This document shows, one piece after another, positions 50,537-61,832 of a stretch of 64,000 nucleotides of DNA (the stretch's first letter is position 1; each line of letters begins with the position of its first letter). Origin of the DNA: Bradyrhizobium sp. JYMT SZCCT0180 (GTDB lineage: Bacteria; Pseudomonadota; Alphaproteobacteria; Rhizobiales; Xanthobacteraceae); contig NZ_JAFCLZ010000023.1 of the NCBI RefSeq assembly GCF_018130165.1, forward strand, positions 88,377-152,376. The letters are read 5' to 3'. The notes beneath the pieces are model-generated. The model made no database searches and had not been told where the DNA came from. It worked only from the letters and a program-made list of their open reading frames with translations. The position numbers and the translations under genes were made by a program.

Positions 50537-51400
50537 CTACCTGATCCCCTCGACCACACGTGCAACTTTCCCTCCTGCTTTCAACTTCTTGTTCTCTTCT
50601 TTTTTGGATTGCGGGGCTGCGCCGCCCAGCGCCGCCTCGATGTTCCTTACCATCGTCACAAGGCGAGGTCCAATGTCGTTGATCAAGCGATCTTCCGTGA
50701 AACGGAAAGCGGGCGCGCCACAATTGAAGGCATACGGTCCGGTTCCATCGCTGAGCTTCAACGCGACGCCTACCGCGTGCACGTCGTCTTGCCATTCGCC
50801 TGCGGAGATCGTGAATCCCTGACGCGCCACCATTTCACCTGCGCGTTCGATGCCGTCGCGCATCCGGGCCCAGCGGCTGCCGTAATGATCGCGCAGTTCG
50901 CGCAACAACGCGGCGCGCTCGTCATCGGGCAGTGCCCAGATATAGGCGCGTCCCATCGCGGTGGTCGCGATCGGTACCCGTGAACCGACGTCGAGCTGCA
51001 CGCCAAGCAAGCCGGTCCGGCTCTGGCCGAAATAGATCATGCTGTGACGGTCGCGGCCGCCGACCGCAACCGCGCCGCCGGTCTCGCGCATCAGCGCTTC
51101 ACGGTAGGGTTCGGACAAATGCCGAACGCCGAGATTGGCCAGCGCGGCATACCCCAGGGCCATGGCTGATGGCGCGAGCTGATACTTTTCGAACCGCGGA
51201 ACGGGTGTAAGATAACCCAGCTTGGTCAAGGTGTAGGTCAACCGGGAAATGGTTGGCTTCGGCAATTTAGTACGGGCAGCGATCTCTTGATTGCCAAGAA
51301 GCCCGTCGTTGGGTTGGAATGCGCGCAACACATCAAGTCCGCGGGAGAGCGCGACGACGAAGCTGCGGTCAGTCGCCGCTTTCTTCCCTGGACGTTTCAT
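50537..51400 (-). CDS. IclR family transcriptional regulator
   Basis: A 287-residue IclR regulator: N-terminal winged helix (SRGLDVLRAFQPNDGLLGNQ, EIAARTKLPKPTISRLTYTL) and a C-terminal effector domain (GRAYIWALPDDERAALLREL). It lies between the livGFHM operon and the divergent pim-like operon, so it probably controls both. ATG 51400 is chosen; upstream in-frame codons to 51538 would add ~46 residues without family features. The last ~30 residues are charged and unusual. Confidence 0.88.
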   Translation of the reverse strand: MKRPGKKAATDRSFVVALSRGLDVLRAFQPNDGLLGNQEIAARTKLPKPTISRLTYTLTKLGYLTPVPRFEKYQLAPSAMALGYAALANLGVRHLSEPYREALMRETGGAVAVGGRDRHSMIYFGQSRTGLLGVQLDVGSRVPIATTAMGRAYIWALPDDERAALLRELRDHYGSRWARMRDGIERAGEMVARQGFTISAGEWQDDVHAVGVALKLSDGTGPYAFNCGAPAFRFTEDRLINDIGPRLVTMVRNIEAALGGAAPQSKKEENKKLKAGGKVARVVEGIR

Positions 51401-51475
51401 TGCCTGCTGCTTTACCGAGCTCGTTGACAAGGGACGTGCTTCAAAATAACCCTCCCTGTCAAGATGTGGAATTGA

Positions 51476-51492
51476 ATTTCGCAGTGCGAAAT
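51476..51492. promoter_or_regulatory. perfect 17-base palindrome, candidate IclR operator
   Basis: ATTTCGCA-G-TGCGAAAT lies between the IclR start (51400) and the pimF start (51561). IclR proteins bind short palindromes in divergent promoters. Confidence 0.65.
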
Positions 51493-51560
51493 CAACAAAA
51501 CGCCGTAGCCACTCAACGCAAGTTCGAGTGGCAATCAAGAACAGGCATAGGGAGAGTCCC

Positions 51561-53654
<2,094 letters not shown>

Positions 53655-53676
53655 TGGGGCGTTACCCTCACCCTTC

Positions 53677-53773
53677 GTCATTCCGGGATGCGCCACTTGG
53701 CGCAGGCCCGGAATCCATACTCCCGATCGTGGTTATGGATTCCGGGCTCTCGCTTCGCTCGCCCCGGAATGAC
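53677..53773. repeat. intergenic palindromic repeat (family E, copy 2)
   Basis: GTCATTCCGGGATGCGCCAC at the left pairs with CGCCCCGGAATGAC at the right; CCCGGAATCCATA and TATGGATTCCGGG pair in the centre. Similar to 39105-39183. Confidence 0.85.
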
Positions 53774-53804
53774 GGCAACTCTCTAATGTTCTGCTAAGGC
53801 GTTC

Positions 53805-55487
53805 ATGACCCATCCCGGCGAACAGTTCTATCCGCGCGGCGTGCACTGGGACGATCCGCTGCCGCGTGGCACGCTGCCTGATTTGTTGTCGGCAGCCGCC
53901 GCCGAGTTCGGATCGCGCCCGGCGCTTGAATTCCGCGACCGGCCGATCAGCTACGCGGCGCTCGAATCCCTGGTGGAGACGGCAGCCTCGGCCTTCCTTC
54001 GCGCCGGCTACGGCAAGGATCATTCGGTCGCGCTGTTCCTCGGCAATTCGCCGGACCATCCCGTCAATTTCTTCGGCGCGCTGAAAGCCGGTGCCCGCAT
54101 CGTGCACCTGTCGCCGCTCGACGGTGAAATCGCGCTGTCGCACAAGCTCTCGGATTCCGGCGCGCGTGTGCTGGTCACCAGCAATTTGTCGGCGCTGTTG
54201 CCGACCGCGCTGAAATTTCTCGACAAGGGCCTGCTCGATCGCCTCATCGTTTGCGAGGACGATGATTGGGGCAAGGTCGGCACGCCGCAGACGGCATTGC
54301 CTGATAATCCGGCCGTCATCACCTGCAGGCAATTCATCGACGGCGCGGCCAAGCCTGCGCAATGGCCTGTCATGAGCGCCGACGATGTCGCGCTGCTGCA
54401 ATATACCGGCGGCACCACGGGCCTGCCCAAGGGCGCCATGCTCAGCCACGGCAACCTGACGTCTGCCGTTTCGGTCTACGACGTCTGGGGCAAGCCGTCG
54501 CGCGCCGAGCGCAACAATCCGATCGAGCGCGTGATCTGCGTGCTGCCGCTGTTCCATATCTATGCGCTGACAGTGGTGCTGCTGTCCTCGATCCGGCGCG
54601 GCCATCTGATCTCGCTGCATCAACGCTTTGATGTCGAGTCCGTCATGCGCGATATCGAGACCAAGCGCGCCACCGCGTTCCCCGGGGTACCGACGATGTG
54701 GATCGCGATCGCGGCATTGCCCGATCTCGACAAGCGCGATCTGTCATCGCTGGTCAGCGTCGGCTCCGGCGGCGCACCGCTGCCGGTCGAGGTCGCGCGG
54801 ATCCTCGAGCAACGGGTCGGGATGAAGCTGAAGAGCGGCTGGGGCATGACCGAAACCTGCTCGCCCGGCACCGCGCATCCCAAGGAAGGCCCGGACAAGC
54901 CCGGCTCCATTGGTTTGATGCTGCCTGGAATCGAGATGGACGTGGTGTCGCTCGACGATCCCAAGCAACTGATGCCGGTCGGCGAGGTCGGCGAAATCCG
55001 CATCCGCGGGCCGAATGTGACAAAAGGCTACTGGAACCGGCCGCAGGAAACCGCCGAAGCGTTCGTCGGCGACCGCTTCCTGACCGGCGACATCGGCTAC
55101 ATGGATGGCGACGGCTATTTCTACCTGGTCGACCGCAAGAAGGACATGATCATCTCCGGTGGCTTCAACGTCTATCCGCAGATGATAGAGCAGGCGATCT
55201 ACACCCACCCGTCGGTGCAGGAAGTGATCGTGATCGGTATCCCCGACGATTATCGCGGCGAAGCCGCAAAGGCCTTCATCAAGCTGCGCGCGGACGCAAA
55301 ACCGTTCGCGCTGGAAGAGCTGCGCGCCTTCCTCACCGGCAAGCTCGGCAAGCATGAAATCCCGGCCGCACTCGATTTCGTCGATGAACTGCCGCGTACG
55401 CCGGTCGGAAAATTGTCGCGTCATGAATTGCGTCTGCGGCAACCTTCGCCGCAGACGGCCCAACCCAAACAACGGTCAGCTCAGTAA
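53805..55487 (+). CDS. pimA: acyl/dicarboxylate-CoA ligase (PimA type)
   Basis: A 560-residue ANL-family acid-CoA ligase. ATP motif LQYTGGTTGLPKGAMLSHGN (about residues 196-215), GWGMTETCSPGTAHP, the hinge region YLVDRKKDMIISGGFNVYPQ, and PRTPVGKLSRHELR with the catalytic lysine. Harwood's pimA in Rhodopseudomonas activates dicarboxylic and fatty acids; order and family agree here. It probably supplies acyl-CoA to the two dehydrogenases downstream. Confidence 0.87.
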   Translation: MTHPGEQFYPRGVHWDDPLPRGTLPDLLSAAAAEFGSRPALEFRDRPISYAALESLVETAASAFLRAGYGKDHSVALFLGNSPDHPVNFFGALKAGARIVHLSPLDGEIALSHKLSDSGARVLVTSNLSALLPTALKFLDKGLLDRLIVCEDDDWGKVGTPQTALPDNPAVITCRQFIDGAAKPAQWPVMSADDVALLQYTGGTTGLPKGAMLSHGNLTSAVSVYDVWGKPSRAERNNPIERVICVLPLFHIYALTVVLLSSIRRGHLISLHQRFDVESVMRDIETKRATAFPGVPTMWIAIAALPDLDKRDLSSLVSVGSGGAPLPVEVARILEQRVGMKLKSGWGMTETCSPGTAHPKEGPDKPGSIGLMLPGIEMDVVSLDDPKQLMPVGEVGEIRIRGPNVTKGYWNRPQETAEAFVGDRFLTGDIGYMDGDGYFYLVDRKKDMIISGGFNVYPQMIEQAIYTHPSVQEVIVIGIPDDYRGEAAKAFIKLRADAKPFALEELRAFLTGKLGKHEIPAALDFVDELPRTPVGKLSRHELRLRQPSPQTAQPKQRSAQ

Positions 55488-55497
55488 GGAGGATCCG

Positions 55498-56688
55498 ATG
55501 GATCTCGCTTTCAGCAAGGAAGAAATAGCGTTTCGTGAGGAAGTGCGGGCCTTCTTCAAAGACAACGTGCCGCCGGATACCCGGCGCAAGCTGCAGGAAG
55601 GCCGCCACCTGTCCAAGGACGAGATGGTGACCTGGTGGCGCATCCTGAACAAGAAGGGCTGGGGCGTCTCGCACTGGCCGAAGGAATATGGCGGCACCGG
55701 CTGGAGCTCCGTGCAGCATTACATCTTCAACGAAGAACTGCAGATGCATCCGGCGCCGGCGCCGCTCGCCTTTGGCGTCAGCATGGTCGGCCCGGTCATC
55801 TACACCTTCGGCAATGAAGCGCAGAAGAAGCAGTATCTGCCGCGCATCGCCAATGTCGACGACTGGTGGTGCCAGGGCTTTTCGGAGCCGGGCTCCGGAT
55901 CGGACCTCGCCTCGCTGAAGACCAAGGCCGAACGTAAGGGCGACAAGTACATCATCAACGGCCAGAAGACCTGGACCACGCTGGCGCAGCACGCCGACAT
56001 GATCTTCTGCCTCTGCCGCACCGACAATAACGCCAAGAAGCAGATGGGCATCTCCTTCATCGTGTTCGACATGAAGTCGAAGGGCATCACGGTGCGCCCG
56101 ATCGAGACCATCGACGGCGGCCATGAGGTCAACGAAGTGTTCTTCGACGACGTCGAGGTGCCCGTCGAGAACCTGATCGGCGAGGAGAACAAGGGCTGGG
56201 ACTACGCCAAATTCCTGCTCGGCAATGAGCGCACCGGCATCGCCCGGGTCGGCGTTTCCAAGGAGCGGCTGCGCCGCATCAAGGATCTCGCCGCCAAGGT
56301 CGAATCCAACGGCAAGCCGGTGCTCGAGGACCAGGGTTTCCGCGAAAAACTCGCCGCCTGCGAGATCGAGCTGAAGGCGCTCGAACTGACCCAGCTGCGC
56401 GTCGTCGCCGACGAAGGCAAGCACGGCAAGGGCAAGCCCAACCCGGCGTCCTCGGTCTTGAAGATCAAGGGCTCGGAAATCCAGCAGACCACCACCGAGC
56501 TTTTGATGGAAGTGATCGGCCCGTTCGCCGCGCCCTATGACGAGCATGGCGACGACGGCTCCAACGAGGCGATGGACTGGACCGCCCAGATCGCGCCGAG
56601 CTACTTCAACAACCGCAAGGTCTCGATCTACGGCGGCTCCAACGAGATCCAGCGCAACATCATCACCAAGGCGGTGTTGGGGCTGTAA
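55498..56688 (+). CDS. pimC: acyl-CoA dehydrogenase, PimC type
   Basis: A 396-residue acyl-CoA dehydrogenase (WWCQGFSEPGSGSDLASLKT, C-terminal IYGGSNEIQRNIITKAVLGL). AAGGAGG stands 4-5 bases before ATG 55498, which fixes the start; longer in-frame starts run into pimA. It corresponds to the larger of the pair that in the pim operon is thought to oxidise dicarboxyl-CoA. It is 10 bases after pimA. Confidence 0.88.
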   Translation: MDLAFSKEEIAFREEVRAFFKDNVPPDTRRKLQEGRHLSKDEMVTWWRILNKKGWGVSHWPKEYGGTGWSSVQHYIFNEELQMHPAPAPLAFGVSMVGPVIYTFGNEAQKKQYLPRIANVDDWWCQGFSEPGSGSDLASLKTKAERKGDKYIINGQKTWTTLAQHADMIFCLCRTDNNAKKQMGISFIVFDMKSKGITVRPIETIDGGHEVNEVFFDDVEVPVENLIGEENKGWDYAKFLLGNERTGIARVGVSKERLRRIKDLAAKVESNGKPVLEDQGFREKLAACEIELKALELTQLRVVADEGKHGKGKPNPASSVLKIKGSEIQQTTTELLMEVIGPFAAPYDEHGDDGSNEAMDWTAQIAPSYFNNRKVSIYGGSNEIQRNIITKAVLGL

Positions 56689-56714
56689 GGCGTACTGCGC
56701 AACACACAACAGCT

Positions 56715-56812
56715 GTCGTCCCCCGCGAATGCGGGGGACCCAGTACGCCGCGGCGGCGAAGGTTACGACAAACGCCGGCGATTACTGGATCCCCGCTTTC
56801 GCGGGGATGACG
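56715..56812. repeat. intergenic palindromic repeat (family D, copy 2)
   Basis: GTCGTCCCCCGCGAATGCGG begins it, CCCAGTACGCCGCGGCGG follows, and ATTACTGGATCCCCGC leads into GCGGGGATGAC at the end. It lies inside the pim-like operon. Confidence 0.8.
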
Positions 56813-56869
56813 AGGGGAAAATGGGGCGAGAGCGTCGCCCTGCATCGATAGCCGGAGAGAGTAACGAAC

Positions 56870-58012
56870 ATGGATTTTGATTTGTCCGAGGAGCAGCGGC
56901 TTCTCAAGGAAAGCGTCGACGGTCTCCTCAACGATTCCTACGACTTCGAGGCGCGCAAGAAATACCGCGCCGAGAAGGGCGGCTGGAGCAAGACCGTGTG
57001 GGGCAAGCTTGCCGAACAGGGGCTGCTCGGCCTTCCGTTCTCGGAAGAAGACGGCGGCTTCGGCGCCGGCGCGGTGGAAACCGCGATCGTGATGGAGGCG
57101 ATGGGCAAGGCGCTGGTGCTGGAGCCTTATCTCGCCACAGTCGTGATCGCCGGCGGCTTCCTGCGCCATGGCGGCTCGGCCGAGCAGAAGGCCGCGCATA
57201 TTCCTGCTATCATCGACGGCAGCAAGACCTTTGCGTTTGCGCAGCTCGAGAAGAACTCGCGCTACGATCTCTCCGACGTCGCGACGACCGCGAAGAAGAA
57301 GGGTGCCGGCTGGGTGATCGACGGCGAAAAATTCGTCGTGATCAACGGCGAGAACGCCGACACCCTGATCGTCACCGCGCGCACGTCAGGCGCACGGCGC
57401 GACAGAAACGGCATCGGCGTGTTCCTCGTGCCCGCCAACGCCAAGGGCGTCGGCCGCAAGGGCTATCCGACCCAGGACGGCCTGCACGCCGCCGACATCA
57501 CGCTGACCGGCGTCGAAGTTGGCGCCGAGGCCGCGATCGGCGATCCCGAGAACGCGCTAGAACTGATCGAGCGCGTGGTCGACGACGCCCGCACCGCGAT
57601 GTGCGCGGAGGCCGTGGGCGCGATGGATGAATCGCTGAAATCCACGGTCGAGTACCTGAAGACGCGAAAACAGTTCGGCGTCGCCATCGGCACCTTCCAG
57701 ACCCTGCAGCACCGCGCCGCCGACATGTTCGTCGCCGTCGAACAGGCCCGCAGCATGTCGATGTTCGCGACCATGGCGGCCGATTTCGACAACGCCAAGG
57801 AACGCGCCACCGCGGTCGCCGCCGCCAAAGTGCAAATTGGAAAATCGCTGAAGTTCGTCGGCCAGCAGTCGATCCAGCTCCATGGCGGCATCGGCATGAC
57901 CCAGGAAGCCAAGATCGGCCACTACTTCAAGCGCCTGACCATGATCGAGAACACTTTTGGCGACACGGATTACCATCTCCGCCGCGTCACCGACGCGGGT
58001 GGGTTGATCTAG
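56870..58012 (+). CDS. pimD: acyl-CoA dehydrogenase, PimD type
   Basis: A 380-residue acyl-CoA dehydrogenase-like protein (SEEQRLLKESVDGLLNDSYD; SIQLHGGIGMTQEAKIGHYF at the end). The middle lacks the usual (Y/F)xxTEPxxGSD motif and reads FAFAQLEKNSRYDLSDVATT, as in the small subunit of two-part dehydrogenases, so it may work as a heteromer with PimC. It follows after a repeat of ~100 bases. Confidence 0.85.
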   Translation: MDFDLSEEQRLLKESVDGLLNDSYDFEARKKYRAEKGGWSKTVWGKLAEQGLLGLPFSEEDGGFGAGAVETAIVMEAMGKALVLEPYLATVVIAGGFLRHGGSAEQKAAHIPAIIDGSKTFAFAQLEKNSRYDLSDVATTAKKKGAGWVIDGEKFVVINGENADTLIVTARTSGARRDRNGIGVFLVPANAKGVGRKGYPTQDGLHAADITLTGVEVGAEAAIGDPENALELIERVVDDARTAMCAEAVGAMDESLKSTVEYLKTRKQFGVAIGTFQTLQHRAADMFVAVEQARSMSMFATMAADFDNAKERATAVAAAKVQIGKSLKFVGQQSIQLHGGIGMTQEAKIGHYFKRLTMIENTFGDTDYHLRRVTDAGGLI

Positions 58013-58019
58013 GTCAACT

Positions 58020-58092
58020 GTCATTGCCGGGCTTGACCCGGCAATCCATCGCTCTTGAAAAGATGGATGCCCGGGTCAAGCCCGGGCATGAC
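58020..58092. repeat. intergenic palindromic repeat (family F, copy 1)
   Basis: GTCATTGCCGGGCTTGACCC begins it and GGGTCAAGCCCGGGCATGAC ends it; small GATGGAT pairs lie in the centre. A relative is at 62268-62354. Confidence 0.85.
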
Positions 58093-58136
58093 GAGTTGTT
58101 GCAATTCGCGAAGCAAGAAAAACAAGGGAGCGTATC

Positions 58137-58910
58137 GTGAAGGGAACCCCGTTCGATCTCACCGGCAAGGTCGCCGTCATCACCGGCTCGAGCCGCGGCA
58201 TCGGTCGCTCCTCGGCGGAACTGCTGGCAAAGCTCGGCGCCAAGGTCGTGATCTCCAGCCGCAAGGCGGATGCCTGTCACGAAGTCGCCGAAGGCATCAA
58301 GAAATCAGGCGGCGATGCCCATGTCATTCCCTGCAACATCTCGCGCCGCGAGGAAGTCGACGGGCTGATCGCGGGCACCACCAAACATTACGGCAAGGTC
58401 GACATCCTGGTCTGCAACGCCGCGGTGAATCCGTATTACGGCCCGCTGCTCGACATCAAGGACGAGGCCTTCGACAAGATCATGGGCTCCAACGTCAAGA
58501 GCAACATCTGGCTGTGCGCGCAGGCGATCCCGCAGATGGCGGAACGCGGCAACGGCTCGGTCGTCATCATCTCCTCGATCGGCGGGTTTCGCGGCTCCAC
58601 CGTGATCGGCGCCTACGGCATCTCCAAGGCGGCGGATTTCTCGCTGTGCCGCAGCCTTGCCGGCGAATGGGGTCCGAAAGGCGTCCGCGTCAATTGCGTG
58701 GCGCCGGGCCTCGTGAAAACCGATTTCGCCAAGGCGTTGTGGGAAGACCCTGAAAACCTCAAGCGCCGCACGGCTTCCACGCCGCTGCGCCGCATCGGCG
58801 AACCCGACGAGATTGCGGGCGCGGTGGCGTATCTGGCGTCGGATGCCTCCACGTTCATGACCGGCCAGACGATTGTGGTTGATGGTGGGGTGACGACGGC
58901 GGCGACGTAG
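58137..58910 (+). CDS. SDR family oxidoreductase
   Basis: A 257-residue short-chain dehydrogenase: cofactor motif VITGSSRGIGRSSAELLAKL, NAG-type motif LVCNAAVNPYYGP, catalytic ISSIGGFRGSTVIGAYGISK with YxxxK. GTG 58137 has AAGGGA upstream. It lies at the end of the pim-like operon and may oxidise a hydroxyacyl-CoA or alcohol intermediate, but the substrate is not evident. Confidence 0.87.
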   Translation: MKGTPFDLTGKVAVITGSSRGIGRSSAELLAKLGAKVVISSRKADACHEVAEGIKKSGGDAHVIPCNISRREEVDGLIAGTTKHYGKVDILVCNAAVNPYYGPLLDIKDEAFDKIMGSNVKSNIWLCAQAIPQMAERGNGSVVIISSIGGFRGSTVIGAYGISKAADFSLCRSLAGEWGPKGVRVNCVAPGLVKTDFAKALWEDPENLKRRTASTPLRRIGEPDEIAGAVAYLASDASTFMTGQTIVVDGGVTTAAT

Positions 58911-58920
58911 TTTTCTTCTT

Positions 58921-59064
58921 CCCTCTCCCGCGTGCGGGGGTCGAGACGAGCGAACCTCGCTCTTAGGGTGCCGAGCAAAGCGAGGCGGGTGGGGGCTCTC
59001 TCCACGAGTCCCATCGCCGCGCGAGCCTCCACCCCAACCCTCCCCCGCAAGTGCGGGAGAGGGA
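58921..59064. repeat. intergenic palindromic repeat (family C, copy 2)
   Basis: CCCTCTCCCGCGTGCGGGGG at the left pairs with CCCCCGCAAGTGCGGGAGAGGG at the right, with GAGACGAGCGAACCTCGCTC inside. Relative of 25886-26070. Confidence 0.8.
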
Positions 59065-59148
59065 GCGCACCGCCGCTCCCCATATTGACCTTCGCCTCTC
59101 AATCGGATTGCCTCTCGGCCACCACCAACCTTTCCGGGAAGCACCATC

Positions 59149-60651
59149 ATGTCCTTTGTGCTGGCCATCGATCAGGGCACCACATCCTCGCGCGCCATCG
59201 TGTTTCGATCAGACATTTCGATCGCCGCCACGGCGCAGCAGGAATTCCCGCAGCATTTCCCGGCCTCGGGCTGGGTCGAGCACGAGCCGGAGGATATCTG
59301 GACCTCGACGGTGATGGTCTGCCGCGAGGCGCTGGAAAAAGCCGGCCTGACGGCAAAGGACATCGCCGCGATCGGGATCACCAACCAGCGCGAGACCACT
59401 GTGGTGTGGGACCGCGCCACCGGTCAGGCCGTGCACCGCGCCATCGTCTGGCAGGACCGCCGCACCGCCGACATCTGCGCCAAGCTGAAGGCCGAAGGCC
59501 ATGAGCCTGCGATCTCGGCCAAGACAGGCCTGATCATCGATCCCTATTTCTCGGGCACGAAAGTCGCCTGGATCCTCGACCACGTGCCCGGCGCGCGCGA
59601 ACGCGCCGCGCGCGGCGAATTGATGTTCGGCACCGTGGATTGCTATCTGCTGTGGCGCCTGTCAGGCGGCAAGGTGCACGCGTCAGACGCCACCAACGCC
59701 TCGCGCACGCTGCTGTTCAACATTCACACCGGCGAATGGGACGACGACCTGCTAAAACTGCTGCGCGTGCCGCGCTCGATGCTTCCAGAGGTGAAGGATT
59801 CCTCCGCCAAGTTCGGCGAGAGCGAGCCAGGCCTGTTCGGTGGCGCGATCGCGATATCCGGCATCGCCGGCGACCAGCAGGCTGCGACCATCGGCCAGGC
59901 CTGCTTCACGCCCGGCATGATCAAATCGACCTACGGCACCGGCTGTTTTGCCCTGCTCAACACCGGCGCCACGCCGGTGGCCTCGAAGAACAAGCTGCTC
60001 ACCACCATCGCCTATCAATTGAACGGCAAGCGCACCTACGCACTCGAAGGCTCGATCTTCGTCGCCGGCTCGGCCGTGCAATGGCTGCGCGACGGTCTCG
60101 GCATCATCAAGCAGGCGTCAGAAACCGGCCCGCTCGCCGACAAATCCGATTCCATGCAGAGCGTCTATCTGGTGCCCGCCTTTGTCGGCCTGGGGGCGCC
60201 GTACTGGAATCCGCGCGTCCGCGGCGCGCTGTTCGGCCTCACCCGCAACACCGGCCCCGCCGAACTCGCGCACGCCGCCCTCGAAAGCGTCTGTTACCAG
60301 ACCTACGATCTGCGCGAGGCGATGCGCGCCGACTGGCCGGGCGAAAAAGCCGCCAACGTGCTCCGCGTCGACGGCGGCATGACCGCCTCCGACTGGACCA
60401 TGCAGCGCCTCGCCGACCTGCTCGACGCCCCCGTCGATCGCCCGATGATCCAGGAAACCACCGCGCTCGGCGCCGCCTATCTCGCCGGTCTGCAGGCGGG
60501 CGTCTATCCCGAGCCCGCAAAGTTCGCCGACAATTGGCGGCTGGAGCACAGGTTCAAGCCGGCGATGAGTGCGGCGACGCGGGAGCGGAAACTCGCGGGA
60601 TGGGCGAGGGCGGTGAAGGGATTGCTGGCGAGCGATGAGGGGGAAGGCTGA
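59149..60651 (+). CDS. glpK: glycerol kinase
   Basis: A 500-residue FGGY-family kinase that phosphorylates glycerol to glycerol 3-phosphate. Family motifs: AIDQGTTSSRAIVF (ATP site) at the N-terminus, ITNQRETTVVWDRATG, STYGTGCFALLNTG and LRVDGGMTASDWTMQRLADL. Full length, no frameshift. No glpD or glpF lies beside it. Its stop overlaps the next start by one base, so the lipocalin-like gene and the GNAT gene are on the same transcript. Confidence 0.93.
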   Translation: MSFVLAIDQGTTSSRAIVFRSDISIAATAQQEFPQHFPASGWVEHEPEDIWTSTVMVCREALEKAGLTAKDIAAIGITNQRETTVVWDRATGQAVHRAIVWQDRRTADICAKLKAEGHEPAISAKTGLIIDPYFSGTKVAWILDHVPGARERAARGELMFGTVDCYLLWRLSGGKVHASDATNASRTLLFNIHTGEWDDDLLKLLRVPRSMLPEVKDSSAKFGESEPGLFGGAIAISGIAGDQQAATIGQACFTPGMIKSTYGTGCFALLNTGATPVASKNKLLTTIAYQLNGKRTYALEGSIFVAGSAVQWLRDGLGIIKQASETGPLADKSDSMQSVYLVPAFVGLGAPYWNPRVRGALFGLTRNTGPAELAHAALESVCYQTYDLREAMRADWPGEKAANVLRVDGGMTASDWTMQRLADLLDAPVDRPMIQETTALGAAYLAGLQAGVYPEPAKFADNWRLEHRFKPAMSAATRERKLAGWARAVKGLLASDEGEG

Positions 60652-61109
60652 TGACGCAAGGTGACGCCGGAAGACCGCTCACGGAGCAGCTTGCCGGCGC
60701 CTGGACCCTTGTCTCATGGAAGCAGACCAACGGTGATGGAACCAAACTTGAGCAATTCGGCGAGAGTCCCCAGGGCCTGGCCTTCTTCGATACGGTCGGC
60801 CACTACATGATTTCGGTCATGCGCTCGGATCGCGTCAACTACCAGATCGAGAACTTCGGCCAGATCGCGCAGATATCGGCGGAGGAGGCAAAAAAGACCG
60901 CGCTTGGAGCCATCACCTATTTCGGCACCTACGTCATCGACGAACCCCGCCGGGTTCTTGCTATCCACGTCGAAGCCAGCTCCTTTCCGAATTGGAACGG
61001 GACTGATCAGGAACGGTTCTTCGAACTTATTCAGGATCGACTGACATTGACTGTCCGCCTCCCGCGTGGCGGGCAGGTCGATGTCCTCTGGCAGCGAGCG
61101 AACGCATGA
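60651..61109 (+). CDS. lipocalin-like domain protein
   Basis: A 152-residue protein of the lipocalin-like type (LAGAWTLVSWKQTNGDG at the N-terminus, QGLAFFDTVGHYMISVMRSD, and the end TVRLPRGGQVDVLWQRANA). The family binds small hydrophobic ligands in a beta-barrel, with no proven enzyme activity. There is no signal peptide. It is coupled to glpK by a one-base overlap and to the next gene by a four-base overlap. Confidence 0.85.
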   Translation: MTQGDAGRPLTEQLAGAWTLVSWKQTNGDGTKLEQFGESPQGLAFFDTVGHYMISVMRSDRVNYQIENFGQIAQISAEEAKKTALGAITYFGTYVIDEPRRVLAIHVEASSFPNWNGTDQERFFELIQDRLTLTVRLPRGGQVDVLWQRANA

Positions 61110-61699
61110 TCCTACCCGACGGCACTCACGACGTCTCCGCCGGCAAGATCGCCACCGTCGTTACGCATCTGGAGATGACCGAACTTCCCGCGATCCCGTC
61201 CGACCCTGAGGGCGCATGGACGCTGCGCCGGGTCGAGACGCCCGCGCTCGACTGGTATCGCGAACTGTTCCGCCGCGTCGGCGAGGAATGGCTATGGATT
61301 TCACGGGCGCGCATGGACGACAACAAACTCGCAGGGATCATCCATTCGCCGCTGGTGGAAGTCTACGCGTTGGAGCACGACGGCCGCGACGAAGGCCTGC
61401 TGGAGCTGGATTTCCGCGAGGCCGGGCATTGCGAGATCGTCTTCTTCGGCGTTACCGCAAAGCTGGTCGGCAGCGGCGCCGGCCGCTGGCTGATGAACCG
61501 CGCCCTGGAGCTCGCCTGGTCGCGGCCGATCGCGCGGCTCTGGCTGCACACCTGCACCCACGATCATCCCGGCGCGGTGGCGTTCTATCTGCGCTCGGGT
61601 TTCCGTGCGTTCCTTAGGCAGATCGAAATCGAGGACGATCCGCGGATTGATGGCGCCGCGCCGCGCGACGCGGCGAGGCATGTGCCGGTGATTGAGTGA
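61106..61699 (+). CDS. GNAT family N-acetyltransferase
   Basis: A 197-residue GNAT-fold acetyltransferase. The acetyl-CoA loop is KLVGSGAGRWLMNRALELAW (R/QxxGxG/A), followed by IARLWLHTCTHDHPGAVAFY and the C-terminal FRAFLRQ. The substrate is unknown. It starts inside the stop of the lipocalin-like gene. Confidence 0.9.
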   Translation: MILPDGTHDVSAGKIATVVTHLEMTELPAIPSDPEGAWTLRRVETPALDWYRELFRRVGEEWLWISRARMDDNKLAGIIHSPLVEVYALEHDGRDEGLLELDFREAGHCEIVFFGVTAKLVGSGAGRWLMNRALELAWSRPIARLWLHTCTHDHPGAVAFYLRSGFRAFLRQIEIEDDPRIDGAAPRDAARHVPVIE

Positions 61700-61707
61700 C
61701 CACCGCT

Positions 61708-61808
61708 GTCATCCTCCGCGAAGGCGGAGGATCCAGTATTCCAGAGCCATCAGTGATAGAACCGCGCGGCCGCAGCGTACTGGATACTCCGCCTTCGCGG
61801 AGTATGAC
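61708..61808. repeat. intergenic palindromic repeat (family D, copy 3)
   Basis: GTCATCCTCCGCGAAGGCGG begins it; GATCCAGTATTCCAGAG and GTGATAGAACCG in the centre match the copy at 29129; TACTGGATACTCCGCC and CGGAGTATGACA end it. Confidence 0.85.
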
Positions 61809-61832
61809 ATGACACTGTGGGGTGAGGCGCCC

